Below are positions 1 to 5,960 of a stretch of DNA of 9,269 nt, piece by piece. Origin of the DNA: an uncultured bacterium. Lineage in GTDB: Bacteria; Verrucomicrobiota; Kiritimatiellia; RFP12; UBA1067. Below the pieces are notes generated by a model, which saw only the letters and a program-made list of their open reading frames with translations, searched no databases and was not told the origin of the DNA. Both the position numbers and the translations under genes were made by a program. Position 1 is the stretch's first letter, and the number at the start of each line of letters is the position of its first letter. The DNA lies in assembly GCA_902779075.1 (NCBI GenBank), contig CACZAK010000274.1, positions 1 to 9,269 on the forward strand, given 5' to 3'.

Positions 1-1
1 C

Positions 2-1000
2 AACGGCGAGGGCGCGTGGGACTGGACGTTCCTCTTCTTCCAGACCATGTTCGCCGCCACGGCCGCGACCATCGTCTCCGGCGCGGTCGCCGAACGCATA
101 GAGTTCAAGAGCTACCTCATCTACTCAGTGCTCGTATCCGCCCTGGTCTATCCCGTGAGCGGACACTGGATGTGGGGCGGTCTCGCGGGCGAGGCGTCGC
201 AGGGCTGGCTGGAGAAGCTCGGTTTCCACGACTTCGCCGGTTCCACGGTCGTCCACTCCGTCGGCGGCTGGATCGCGCTCGCAGGCGCCATCGCACTCGG
301 GCCGCGCATCGGTAAGTACCGTCACGACGGCAAGGCGAACCTCGTTCTCGGTACGCTCGGCGTGTTCCTCTTGTGGATCGGCTGGTTCGGGTTCAACCCG
401 GGCAGCTACACGGCCGGCGTCGGCTCCATCGGACGCGTCGCCATGACCACGAACCTCGCCGCCTGCGCCGGCACGATCGCCGCGCTCGTCACGGCATGGA
501 TCATCATGGGCAAGCCCGACCTCACGATGGCGCTCAACGGTTCGCTTGCGGGACTCGTCGCGATCACCGCGCCCTGCGACCTCGTGACGGCGAACGCCGC
601 CATCGTCATCGGACTCGTCGCCGGCGTCTTCGTGGTCCTCTCCGTGTTCGCGCTCGACCGCGTCCACATCGACGATCCGGTCGGCGCGGTCTCGGTCCAC
701 TGCGTGAACGGCGTGTGGGGCACGATCGCCGTTGGACTCTTCGCCGCGCCGACAACGTACGGCTACGGCAACGAACTTGCGGGGCTGTTCTACGGCGGCG
801 GATTCAAGCTCTTGGGCGTCCAGCTCCTCGGCGCGGGCGCGACGGCCGCCTGGGCGTTCAGCATGGGCGCGGCGATTTTCTTCACCTTGAAGAAGTTCGG
901 CATCCTCCGCGTCTCGCCGAAGACCGAGCTGAAGGGTCTCGACCTCGTCGAACACGGACAGGACGCCTACGCCTCGTTCCAGTTCTTCAGCAACACCTGA
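2..1000 (+). CDS. amt: Ammonium transporter Amt, 5'-truncated by the window edge
   Basis: Inner-membrane Amt/Mep/Rh channel that moves ammonium/ammonia into the cell for assimilation. The open frame runs from base 2 with no start, so the N-terminal helices are missing; the ATG at 47 is internal. The visible 332 residues carry family hallmarks: GAVAERI after the FQTMF segment, the DFAGSTVVH motif with the first pore histidine (codon 254-256), GWFGFNPGS, and DPVGAVSVHCVNGVWGT with the second pore histidine (codon 698-700). The cytosolic tail KTELKGLDLVEHGQDAY resembles the tail that PII (GlnK) binds in AmtB. Hydrophobic helices alternate along the whole length. The last 150 bp have a diverged copy at 4073-4222. 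No glnK is visible; it may lie upstream. The family assignment is secure, and regulation by PII is inferred from the tail only. Confidence 0.95.
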   Translation, partial: NGEGAWDWTFLFFQTMFAATAATIVSGAVAERIEFKSYLIYSVLVSALVYPVSGHWMWGGLAGEASQGWLEKLGFHDFAGSTVVHSVGGWIALAGAIALGPRIGKYRHDGKANLVLGTLGVFLLWIGWFGFNPGSYTAGVGSIGRVAMTTNLAACAGTIAALVTAWIIMGKPDLTMALNGSLAGLVAITAPCDLVTANAAIVIGLVAGVFVVLSVFALDRVHIDDPVGAVSVHCVNGVWGTIAVGLFAAPTTYGYGNELAGLFYGGGFKLLGVQLLGAGATAAWAFSMGAAIFFTLKKFGILRVSPKTELKGLDLVEHGQDAYASFQFFSNT

Positions 1001-1002
1001 GA

Positions 1003-1100
1003 AATGTTGCCAATATTGCCAATGTTGCCAGTTTCAATTACCAATACCAATTGGAAATTGGCAACATTGGAACTGGCAACAATTCCTCACTGGCAACATT
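1003..1100. repeat. Nested palindrome of TTGCCA / TGGCAA units between amt and the porin gene
   Basis: Three TTGCCA units (starting at 1007, 1016 and 1025) are mirrored by three TGGCAA units (1059, 1074 and 1091). The 12-bp arm CCAATGTTGCCA (1019-1030) is perfectly complementary to 1059-1070. An outer 10-bp arm, 1003-1012, is perfectly complementary to 1091-1100. RNA or single-stranded DNA could fold into a long hairpin that begins 3 bp after the amt stop. It is AT-richer than its surroundings. There is no U-tract, so it is not a canonical intrinsic terminator. It could be a transcript-end or processing structure, a dispersed repeat, or a binding-site cluster. Confidence 0.75.
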
Positions 1101-1130
1101 ACCCAACCATTCAACCTTGACCAAACTCCA

Positions 1131-1940
1131 ATGAAAACCAAAACCCTAACCTCTCTTCTTGCTTCTGCCGCGCTCGCGTTCTCCGTCGGCGCGTCCGAGA
1201 CGAACGAACTGGAGAAGACCGACAACGGCGGCCTGAAAATCGAGGCGTCCATGGACGTGCTGAGCGACTATGTCTGGCGCGGCATGATCTGCAACGGCAA
1301 TCCCGTCTGGCAGCCAAGCGTCACGCTCGGCTACGACGCGGGTGACCTCGGTGCCGTCTCGGCAAATGTCTGGCAGAGTTACGATCTCACGCACAAGCGA
1401 GGGACGTCCAACACCAGCCGCCGGTCGTGCGGACTGCAGGAGGTTGACTACACGCTTGCCTACGCCAACTCAATCGGTCCTGTGGGACTTGAGGCCGGTC
1501 ACGTCTGGTACACCTTCCCGAACAACAACGGGCACAGCGACCAGGATTTCTACGCGACCGTCTCGTACAAGAACGACATCGCAACGCCCACCGCATCCGC
1601 CTACTGGAACTATTCAGATTCGGCGGGGACGGACGTCTCTGCGGTCTACTTCTCATTCGGGCTTTCCCGTGACTTCAACCCGATTGACAAGCTGACCCTA
1701 ACGCCGAAGGCGTCACTGGGATTTGGCGACCATGCCTATACGGACTCGTCCGGTGGCACGGAGCTGACCGACCAGACCATCGGCCTTTCGGCCAGCTACG
1801 CGATTACTGAGTGGTTCTCCGTTGGTGCGCAGATCAACTACACATGGACGCCTTCCCATACGCTCCGGCACGAAGGTTACATGGGTGAAGGCAAACACCA
1901 GATTCTCTGGGGCGGTGTCAACGTAACGATTTCTTTCTAG
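1131..1940 (+). CDS. Putative outer-membrane porin, TorF/Gcw_chp family
   Basis: Predicted 269-aa outer-membrane beta-barrel. A signal peptide covers about residues 1-21 (MKTKTLTSLLASAALAFSVG, cleavage near GAS). The mature start SMDVLSDYVWRGM...NPVWQPSVTLGYD resembles the conserved opening of the Gcw_chp/TorF family, which has a [S]DY-x-[WF]RG motif near the N-terminus. Alternating hydrophobic/polar strands rich in Tyr, Trp and Gly continue to a C-terminal TISF. A terminal Phe is the usual recognition signal for barrel assembly. The ATG is preceded by no clear Shine-Dalgarno sequence; it was chosen because it begins a proper signal peptide. It lies 130 bp behind amt, so a joint role in nitrogen-compound uptake is plausible, but no substrate can be read from the sequence. 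Confidence 0.75.
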   Translation: MKTKTLTSLLASAALAFSVGASETNELEKTDNGGLKIEASMDVLSDYVWRGMICNGNPVWQPSVTLGYDAGDLGAVSANVWQSYDLTHKRGTSNTSRRSCGLQEVDYTLAYANSIGPVGLEAGHVWYTFPNNNGHSDQDFYATVSYKNDIATPTASAYWNYSDSAGTDVSAVYFSFGLSRDFNPIDKLTLTPKASLGFGDHAYTDSSGGTELTDQTIGLSASYAITEWFSVGAQINYTWTPSHTLRHEGYMGEGKHQILWGGVNVTISF

Positions 1941-1954
1941 CCAAAGAAAATCCT

Positions 1955-1999
1955 GGTCTGCGGCGGCGGTTTTCGTATTTGCACCGTCCGCCGCAGGCC
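1955..1999. repeat. Dispersed hairpin repeat, copy A
   Basis: A 45-bp inverted repeat. The stem GGTCTGCGGCGG (1955-1966) pairs with 1988-1999, followed by an inner CGGT/ACCG stem and a 12-nt T-rich loop (1971-1982). It begins 14 bp after the porin stop. A second copy at 4231-4275 has the identical loop. The stem differences between copies keep pairing through G-U wobbles: T1957-G1997 here is C4233-G4273 there, and G1966-C1988 here is G4242-T4264 there. No U-tract follows. It may be a REP-like element or a transcript-end stabiliser. Confidence 0.7.
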
Positions 2000-2025
2000 T
2001 TAACTTCAGTTGACAAATCCGAACC

Positions 2026-3840
2026 ATGGAAGGATTCTACAGAATCGCAGCCGCGACGCCACGTCTCCACTTGGGCGATCCGGCGTCGAACGCGAAGGAA
2101 CTCGTGCGGCTCGCAAAGGATGCCGCCAAAAACGGCGTCGCCGCGATCGTGTTTCCCGAGTTGTGCCTGACGGGCTACACCTGCGGCGACATGTTCTTCC
2201 GCGACGAGCTTCTCGCCGCAGCATCTGCGGCGGCGGAGACCTTCGCCGCGAAAACAGTGAATCTGCCGCTCGTCTCCATTGTCGGCCTGCCGGTCGCGGA
2301 AGGACCCGCCATCTACAACGCGGCGGCCGTCGTCCATGGTGGCAAGTTCGTGGGCATTGTTCGCAAGCGCGCCCTGCCGAATTACGGCGAATACTACGAG
2401 CGGCGGCAGTTCACGCCGGCGCCCGCCGACGAACCTCTTTCCATTTTTGACGTTGGAGGATTCAGGCTCGGCGTTGAGATATGCGAAGATCTCTGGACGC
2501 CCGTTCCGCCGAGTTCGCTGATGGCGGAAAGCGGCGTCGATGTGGTGTTCAACCTCTCCGCCAGCACGGATTTCCTCGGCAAGTCGCAGAGGCGCCAGTC
2601 GCTCGTCGAGCAGCAAAGCCTGCGGTTGGGGTGCGCCTATGCGATGGCGTGCGCCGGCTCGGGCGAGTCGAGCTCCGATGCGGTTTACGGCGGATGTCCC
2701 GTCATTGCAGTGGAAGGACGGACAGTTGCCACGGGCAAGTTGTTCAACGGTGCACCGCAGATTATCACGGTGGACGTAGACGTCGCCGCCGCGCGGCACC
2801 GCAGGAGAAGCACGTCGTCCGTATATTGCTCGCATTCCGTTCCCGGTGTCCACCGACAGCTAGTTACCCTCACCGCCAAGTTGCCCACAGCAACGCCATC
2901 CGCCGTCTCACGCTCGCCATTCCTTGACGAATACGGTGAAGACCGCTGGTGGCGGAAGCTACTCGACATCCAATCGGCTGGACTCGCGCGGCGGATGGCA
3001 AGCGCCGCCATCGGACGACTCGTCGTCGGCGTGTCCGGCGGCGCGGACTCCGCACTCGCACTTCTGGGTGCTTCGGCGGCGCTCGACAGGCTGGGGCTTG
3101 AACGCGACAACCTCCTCGCCGTCGTCATGCCCGGATTCGGCTCGACGAAAACCACGCAGGACCGGGCCGTCAAACTGGCGGAAGCCGTCGGCGCGGACGT
3201 ACGAGTTGTCGACATCCGCGAATCATGCCGCAAACACCTCTCCGACATCGGACACGTCAAGGGCGTCCACGACATCGCCTACGAGAACGCGCAGGCGCGG
3301 GAACGGACGCAGGTCCTGATGGACATCGCGAACATGGAACGCGCGCTGGTCGTCGGCACGGGCGACCTCTCCGAGATCGCCCTCGGGTGGAATACCTACA
3401 ACGGCGACCACATGAGCATGTACCAGATCAACGCCTCCGTGCCGAAGACGATGGTCCTCGCCGCCCTGCGCATGGTCGCAAGCGAGTCGAAAGAACCTCT
3501 CGACGACTTACTCCGCCGGATAGCCACCGCACCAATCACCCCCGAACTTCTCCCCGACGCTGCCGCGAACGACTCCGAGGCGCGCCTCGGACCATACGAA
3601 CTCCACGACTTCTTCCTCTTCCATTATCTGATGGACGGGGCCTCGACAGGCAAGCTACGTGAATTGGCACGGATTACATTTGTCGGCGAGTATTCTCATG
3701 AGGAAATAGATGACACTCTGACCAAGTTCCTCCGAAGGTTCCGCGCAGCACAGTACAAGCGTAACTGCGTCCCCGACGGTCCCAAAATCACGCTGTCGCT
3801 TTCCCCCCGCGCCGACTGGCGGATGCCAAGCGACATGTGA
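2026..3840 (+). CDS. nadE: Glutamine-dependent NAD+ synthetase
   Basis: Cytosolic enzyme of the last NAD+ biosynthesis step: deamido-NAD+ + ATP + glutamine give NAD+. It has 604 aa and two domains. The N-terminal nitrilase-type glutaminase (about 1-290) shows the expected triad: Glu45 in FPELCLTGY, Lys114 in RKRALPNYGEYYE, and Cys153 in EICEDLW. The C-terminal synthetase (about 300-600) has the ATP-pyrophosphatase loop SGGADS (337-342), VVGTGDLSEIALGW and YNGDHMSMYQINASVPKT. Length is close to that of other two-domain bacterial enzymes. The ATG at 2026 lacks an obvious Shine-Dalgarno sequence, but the first beta-strand (YRIAAATP) begins directly after it, so no later start fits. A nearly identical 98-bp copy of its interior (3216-3313, residues ~397-430) sits at 9076-9173. 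Confidence 0.95.
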   Translation: MEGFYRIAAATPRLHLGDPASNAKELVRLAKDAAKNGVAAIVFPELCLTGYTCGDMFFRDELLAAASAAAETFAAKTVNLPLVSIVGLPVAEGPAIYNAAAVVHGGKFVGIVRKRALPNYGEYYERRQFTPAPADEPLSIFDVGGFRLGVEICEDLWTPVPPSSLMAESGVDVVFNLSASTDFLGKSQRRQSLVEQQSLRLGCAYAMACAGSGESSSDAVYGGCPVIAVEGRTVATGKLFNGAPQIITVDVDVAAARHRRRSTSSVYCSHSVPGVHRQLVTLTAKLPTATPSAVSRSPFLDEYGEDRWWRKLLDIQSAGLARRMASAAIGRLVVGVSGGADSALALLGASAALDRLGLERDNLLAVVMPGFGSTKTTQDRAVKLAEAVGADVRVVDIRESCRKHLSDIGHVKGVHDIAYENAQARERTQVLMDIANMERALVVGTGDLSEIALGWNTYNGDHMSMYQINASVPKTMVLAALRMVASESKEPLDDLLRRIATAPITPELLPDAAANDSEARLGPYELHDFFLFHYLMDGASTGKLRELARITFVGEYSHEEIDDTLTKFLRRFRAAQYKRNCVPDGPKITLSLSPRADWRMPSDM

Positions 3841-3915
3841 TGCAGTTTTGGGCGTCCCGTGGTAAACTATCCGCCGTGCTGACAACATACATCATCGGGT
3901 GCATCGCCCTCATCA

Positions 3916-3995
3916 GATGGCCGGGCTTGTGCTCGGCTGCTGGCTGTGGATCTGGCTTCTGGCGGCGGGCGTCGCGTCGTTCTTCACGTCCCACC
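3916..3995 (+). repeat. LysE-like gene fragment, copy 1 (80 bp shared with 9190-9269)
   Basis: These 80 bp are identical to 9190-9269, where the window stops, so the shared length is a minimum. They encode MAGLVLGCWLWIWLLAAG and the start of the next segment, the beginning of the LysE-like part of the chimeric ORF at 3917-4222. Just upstream of 3916 the two loci differ, so a breakpoint lies there. Either the fragment was duplicated into two places or the assembly joined repeats. Confidence 0.85.
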
Positions 3996-4222
3996 CTACG
4001 GTGATGACGGCGATCCAGCTCGTCGGCGTCGCCTACATCGGCTATTTGGCGTTCGGCTCGTTCAAGGAGGCGTGGGCGTTCGGCGCGGGCGCGGCGATCT
4101 TCTTCACGCTGAAGAAACTCGGCATCCTCCGCGTCTCGACGAAAACCGAGCTGAAGGGACTCGACCTCGTCGAACACGGACAGGACGCCTACGCTTCCTT
4201 CCAGTTCTTCAGCAACACCTGA
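3917..4222 (+). pseudogene. Chimeric membrane ORF: LysE-like fragment fused to an Amt C-terminal tail
   Basis: A 101-aa open frame from ATG 3917 (a GTG at 3899 would add six residues). Residues 1-51 give two hydrophobic segments. The second, in SHPTVMTAIQLVGVAYIGYL, resembles the region of LysE/RhtB exporters around their second and third helices; the family's N-terminus and second half are absent. From about residue 52 (AWAF..GAAIFFTLKK) to the end it matches the last helix and PII-contact tail of the Amt at 851-1000, about 91% identical over 150 bp by my count (13 mismatches), mostly at silent positions. The switch falls on a shared GC-TGG microhomology near 4070. I infer a non-functional fusion remnant, though the frame is intact and it could make a small membrane protein carrying an Amt-type tail. 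No clear Shine-Dalgarno sequence is present. Confidence 0.65.
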
Positions 4223-4230
4223 ATCGATTA

Positions 4231-4275
4231 GGCCTGCGGCGGCGGTTTTCGTATTTGCACCGTTCGCCGCAGGTC
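4231..4275. repeat. Dispersed hairpin repeat, copy B
   Basis: Second copy of the element at 1955-1999. The stem GGCCTGCGGCGG (4231-4242) pairs with 4264-4275, with the same inner CGGT/ACCG pairs and the same 12-nt loop. It starts 8 bp after the stop of the chimeric Amt-tail ORF. Both copies sit just behind a gene on the same strand, which suggests a role at transcript 3' ends. The loop is fully conserved while the stem varies with pairing kept. Confidence 0.7.
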
Positions 4276-4316
4276 TTGCTGCATCGGCGAAAAAAACATT
4301 TCTATCCAGATGTCGG

Positions 4317-4345
4317 TTGCAAACTGCGGGAAGATGGTATATAAT
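4317..4345 (+). promoter_or_regulatory. Sigma-70-type promoter for the Rpn gene
   Basis: TTGCAA (4317-4322) and a consensus TATAAT (4340-4345) are separated by 17 bp. Transcription would start near 4352, about 45 nt upstream of the ATG at 4398. This supports 4398 as the start of the Rpn gene over the longer in-frame TTG start at 4317, which overlaps the -35 box. Confidence 0.65.
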
Positions 4346-4397
4346 ACGCGCCGTTCGGGGGCATGGTGTCCTTGGGCGGAATCTGGAACGAAACGAC

Positions 4398-5267
4398 ATG
4401 GCGAAGCGTATGCATAGCGAAACGCACAAAGCGGTCAAGACCGTCGCCCGAAAGGCGAGGGCGGGGCGGTCTGCATACGTGATGGATCCGGAGTGCCTTG
4501 CCTTGCTCGAAGACTTCCGGCTCATGGACGACGACTTCATGTCGAAGTGCCTCGAGAACGCGCCGGAGTGCATAGAGCTGATGCTGCGGATCATACTCGG
4601 CAAGAAGGACTTGAAGGTCGTCAAGTCGCAGACCGAGTACCCGATCAAGAGCCTCCAGGGGCGCGGCGTTCGTTTCGACGTGTTCGCAAGGGATTCCAAA
4701 GGCAGGGAATACGACATAGAGATTCAGCGTTCCGACCACGGCGCGGAGCCGAGGCGGGCGCGGTACAACTCCGCGCTGATGGACGCGAACGCACTTGATT
4801 CCGGCGAGGACTTTGGAGAGTTGCGCGACGCTTACGTCATATTCATCACCGAAAATGACGTGATGAAACGCGGACAGGAATTGTATTCGTATGTGCGGAC
4901 GGAAGAGCATAACGGCGACAGGCTGCATGACGGGACGCACATCGTCTATGTAAACGGCGCGACGCGAAGCGAGACCGAGATAGGCAAGTTGGTGCATGAT
5001 TTACTTTGCCGCGACGCGGCGAAGATGCATTTTGACGTTCTCAAAAAAAGAGTCAGTCAATTCAAGAATTCAGAAGAAGGGAGGCGCTATATGTGCAAGG
5101 CAATGGAAGAGTTTGGAAATCGTCGCGAGGCGCGCGGTAAGCGCGAGACAATGCTCGCGACGGCGAAGCGGATGCTGAAGGACGGCATTCTTGCGTTGAA
5201 GGACATTGCAAGGTATTCCGGCCTCACGCTTGCGCAGGTCAAGAAACTTCAAGCGGAAATGGCGTAA
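4398..5267 (+). CDS. Rpn-family PD-(D/E)XK nuclease / putative transposase
   Basis: 289-aa protein of the recombination-promoting-nuclease (Rpn, PD-(D/E)XK 'transposase') type. The nuclease core spans about residues 60-190. Asp94 in RFDVFARD and Glu108-x-Gln110 in YDIEIQ form the metal-site motif, with Gln replacing the textbook Lys as is common in this family. DAYVIFITENDV and HIVYVNGA are the following core strands. The C-terminal end, ML-KDGILALKDIARYSGLT-LAQVKKLQ, is the small helical repeat typical of the family. Known members are metal-dependent DNA nucleases; roles proposed are RecA-independent recombination and phage defence. The start at 4398 was chosen because the promoter ends just upstream; the ribosome binding site is weak. 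It lies next to chimeric gene fragments, which fits a recombination hot spot but does not prove cause. Confidence 0.85.
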   Translation: MAKRMHSETHKAVKTVARKARAGRSAYVMDPECLALLEDFRLMDDDFMSKCLENAPECIELMLRIILGKKDLKVVKSQTEYPIKSLQGRGVRFDVFARDSKGREYDIEIQRSDHGAEPRRARYNSALMDANALDSGEDFGELRDAYVIFITENDVMKRGQELYSYVRTEEHNGDRLHDGTHIVYVNGATRSETEIGKLVHDLLCRDAAKMHFDVLKKRVSQFKNSEEGRRYMCKAMEEFGNRREARGKRETMLATAKRMLKDGILALKDIARYSGLTLAQVKKLQAEMA

Positions 5268-5287
5268 AAAAGCCACTTCATAATTTC

Positions 5288-5606
5288 CATGACATCAAAC
5301 CTCCACGACATCCGCAGCAGAACCGCCCACAAACGCGCTAAAACGGCGCGTGCGGGCGCGTTTGCGCAGTTAGGGGGGGGGGCACCACTAACTGCGGACG
5401 CGCCTGTAGCGCGGTTTTTGCCGCATTCAGCACAACTGGGACAACGGGCGGCTCGCCCGTTGCACGACATTTCGAGGAAGGACTTCGGACTTCTGACATC
5501 GGACTTCGCAAATCGTCCGTTGTCAGAAGTCCGATGTCCTTTGTCAAACCTTAAACTAACCGCCCGCAAGGGCAACAACAGAAAGGGAATCCAAGAACGA
5601 ACATGA
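5288..5606 (+). repeat. Three-hairpin direct repeat, copy 1
   Basis: About 320 bp matching 6552-6855 closely, with an extra ~10 bp near 5308-5317. It holds three structures: a long imperfect cruciform (5334-5413) with a G10 run, a 9-bp hairpin CAACGGGCG-GCT-CGCCCGTTG (5442-5462), and a 13-bp hairpin with arm CGGACTTCTGACA (5486-5498 with 5521-5533). Each copy ends in ATGAGAAAAC, the start of a signal-peptide-like reading frame. No open gene is seen inside. It may be a mobile MITE-like element or a structured leader for secreted-protein genes. Confidence 0.85.
5334..5413. other. Long imperfect cruciform with G10 tract (copy 1)
   Basis: Three stacked complementary pairs are visible: 5334-5340 with 5407-5413, 5345-5351 with 5398-5404, and 5365-5373 (CGCAGTTAG) with 5388-5396 (CTAACTGCG). 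The apical loop contains the run of ten G (5373-5382, the first G also ending the stem). Copy 2 has the same layout at 6586-6667. It starts about 65 bp behind the Rpn stop. Confidence 0.7.
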
Positions 5607-5707
5607 GAAAACTCACTGAGAAAGCCGCCATCTGCGCGGCGCGCAGTAATTGCGCGTTTTTTAAATTTTTCGCGCGCCCGTTGACAAACAAACGGGGAAT
5701 GTGGTAA
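5603..5707 (+). pseudogene. Remnant start of a secreted-protein gene after repeat copy 1
   Basis: ATGAGAAAACTCACTGAGAAAGCCGCC-type start encoding 34 aa (MRKLTEKAAICAARSN...), then a stop. The opening matches that of the SUMF1 gene after repeat copy 2 (MRKQTLKAVVSAAA), and the homology with the other copy fades at about the twelfth codon. The remainder is replaced by an AT-rich stretch and by the promoter of the toxin-antitoxin-like module. I read it as the stump of a paralogous secreted gene whose body was lost or replaced. A short functional peptide cannot be excluded. Confidence 0.5.
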
Positions 5708-5710
5708 ACT
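5681..5710 (+). promoter_or_regulatory. Promoter of the GNAT toxin-antitoxin-like operon
   Basis: Consensus TTGACA (5681-5686) and TAAACT (5705-5710) with an 18-bp spacer. Predicted start near 5717, about 45 nt before the ATG at 5763. It overlaps the end of the remnant ORF at 5603-5707. Confidence 0.65.
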
Positions 5711-5723
5711 ACGGCCATCTTTT

Positions 5724-5747
5724 CTTGGGGGATTGTATTCCCGCAAG
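5724..5747. promoter_or_regulatory. Imperfect palindrome in the leader, possible operator
   Basis: A 24-bp dyad, CTTGGGGGATTG/TATTCCCGCAAG, in which 9 of 12 positions per arm are complementary. It lies between the promoter and the AGGAGG ribosome binding site (5751-5756). Toxin-antitoxin operons are commonly autoregulated through such dyads. It could equally be a small leader hairpin. Confidence 0.35.
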
Positions 5748-5762
5748 GGAAGGAGGCAAAAA

Positions 5763-5960
5763 ATGGCAACATCAAGCATATTTGCGAAGATCGAACTAAA
5801 AGACCCGGAGCGCGTTCGGGCCTTTGTGGATGCCTTGTGTTCCGATAAGCCGTGGCCGCAGCCTCGGCCAACGGTGCATGCGGATCATCTTTCGTCACCC
5901 GATGAGATTCGCGAATTCTTTGCTTCAAGACGTGGAGTAGGCGTTACGAGTGCGACATGA
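5763..5960 (+). CDS. Small protein, candidate antitoxin partner of the GNAT protein
   Basis: 65-aa protein (MATSSIFAKIELKDPERVRA...). The start is set by a perfect AGGAGG (5751-5756) six bases upstream. Its stop overlaps the next gene's start by ATGA (5957-5960), a layout typical of translationally coupled toxin-antitoxin pairs. Residues 11-26 (ELKDPERVRAFVDAL) look helical. A Pro-rich stretch (30-37) and a second helix with SPDEIREFFASRR (45-57) follow. No known DNA-binding fold is recognisable. The antitoxin role is inferred from size, order and overlap with the GNAT gene. Base composition is less GC-rich than that of amt and nadE. Confidence 0.6.
   Translation: MATSSIFAKIELKDPERVRAFVDALCSDKPWPQPRPTVHADHLSSPDEIREFFASRRGVGVTSAT

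Noticed and set aside
125..955. Long minus-strand open frame (276 aa) opposite amt
   Set aside because: It mirrors a high-GC coding gene, is extremely rich in Arg, Asp and Glu with no recognisable domain, and amt is certain on the other strand.
1003..1100. CRISPR array
   Set aside because: The units are 6-12 bp, mirrored in orientation and without uniform spacers.
1955..1999. Rho-independent terminator behind the porin gene
   Set aside because: The stem is strong, but no U-tract follows on either strand; the T-rich part is in the loop. Called a repeat instead.
2010..2038. TTGACA at 2010-2015 as the nadE promoter
   Set aside because: A matching -10 box would fall after the nadE ATG, and the protein needs that start for its first strand.
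1918..2853. Minus-strand open frame (311 aa) over the start of nadE
   Set aside because: It crosses the hairpin repeat and the catalytic codons of nadE, and its sequence is Arg-rich shadow with no motif.
3788..4717. Minus-strand open frame (309 aa) spanning nadE end, chimeric ORF, hairpin and rpn
   Set aside because: It crosses several unrelated features and a clear + strand promoter; no protein family is visible.
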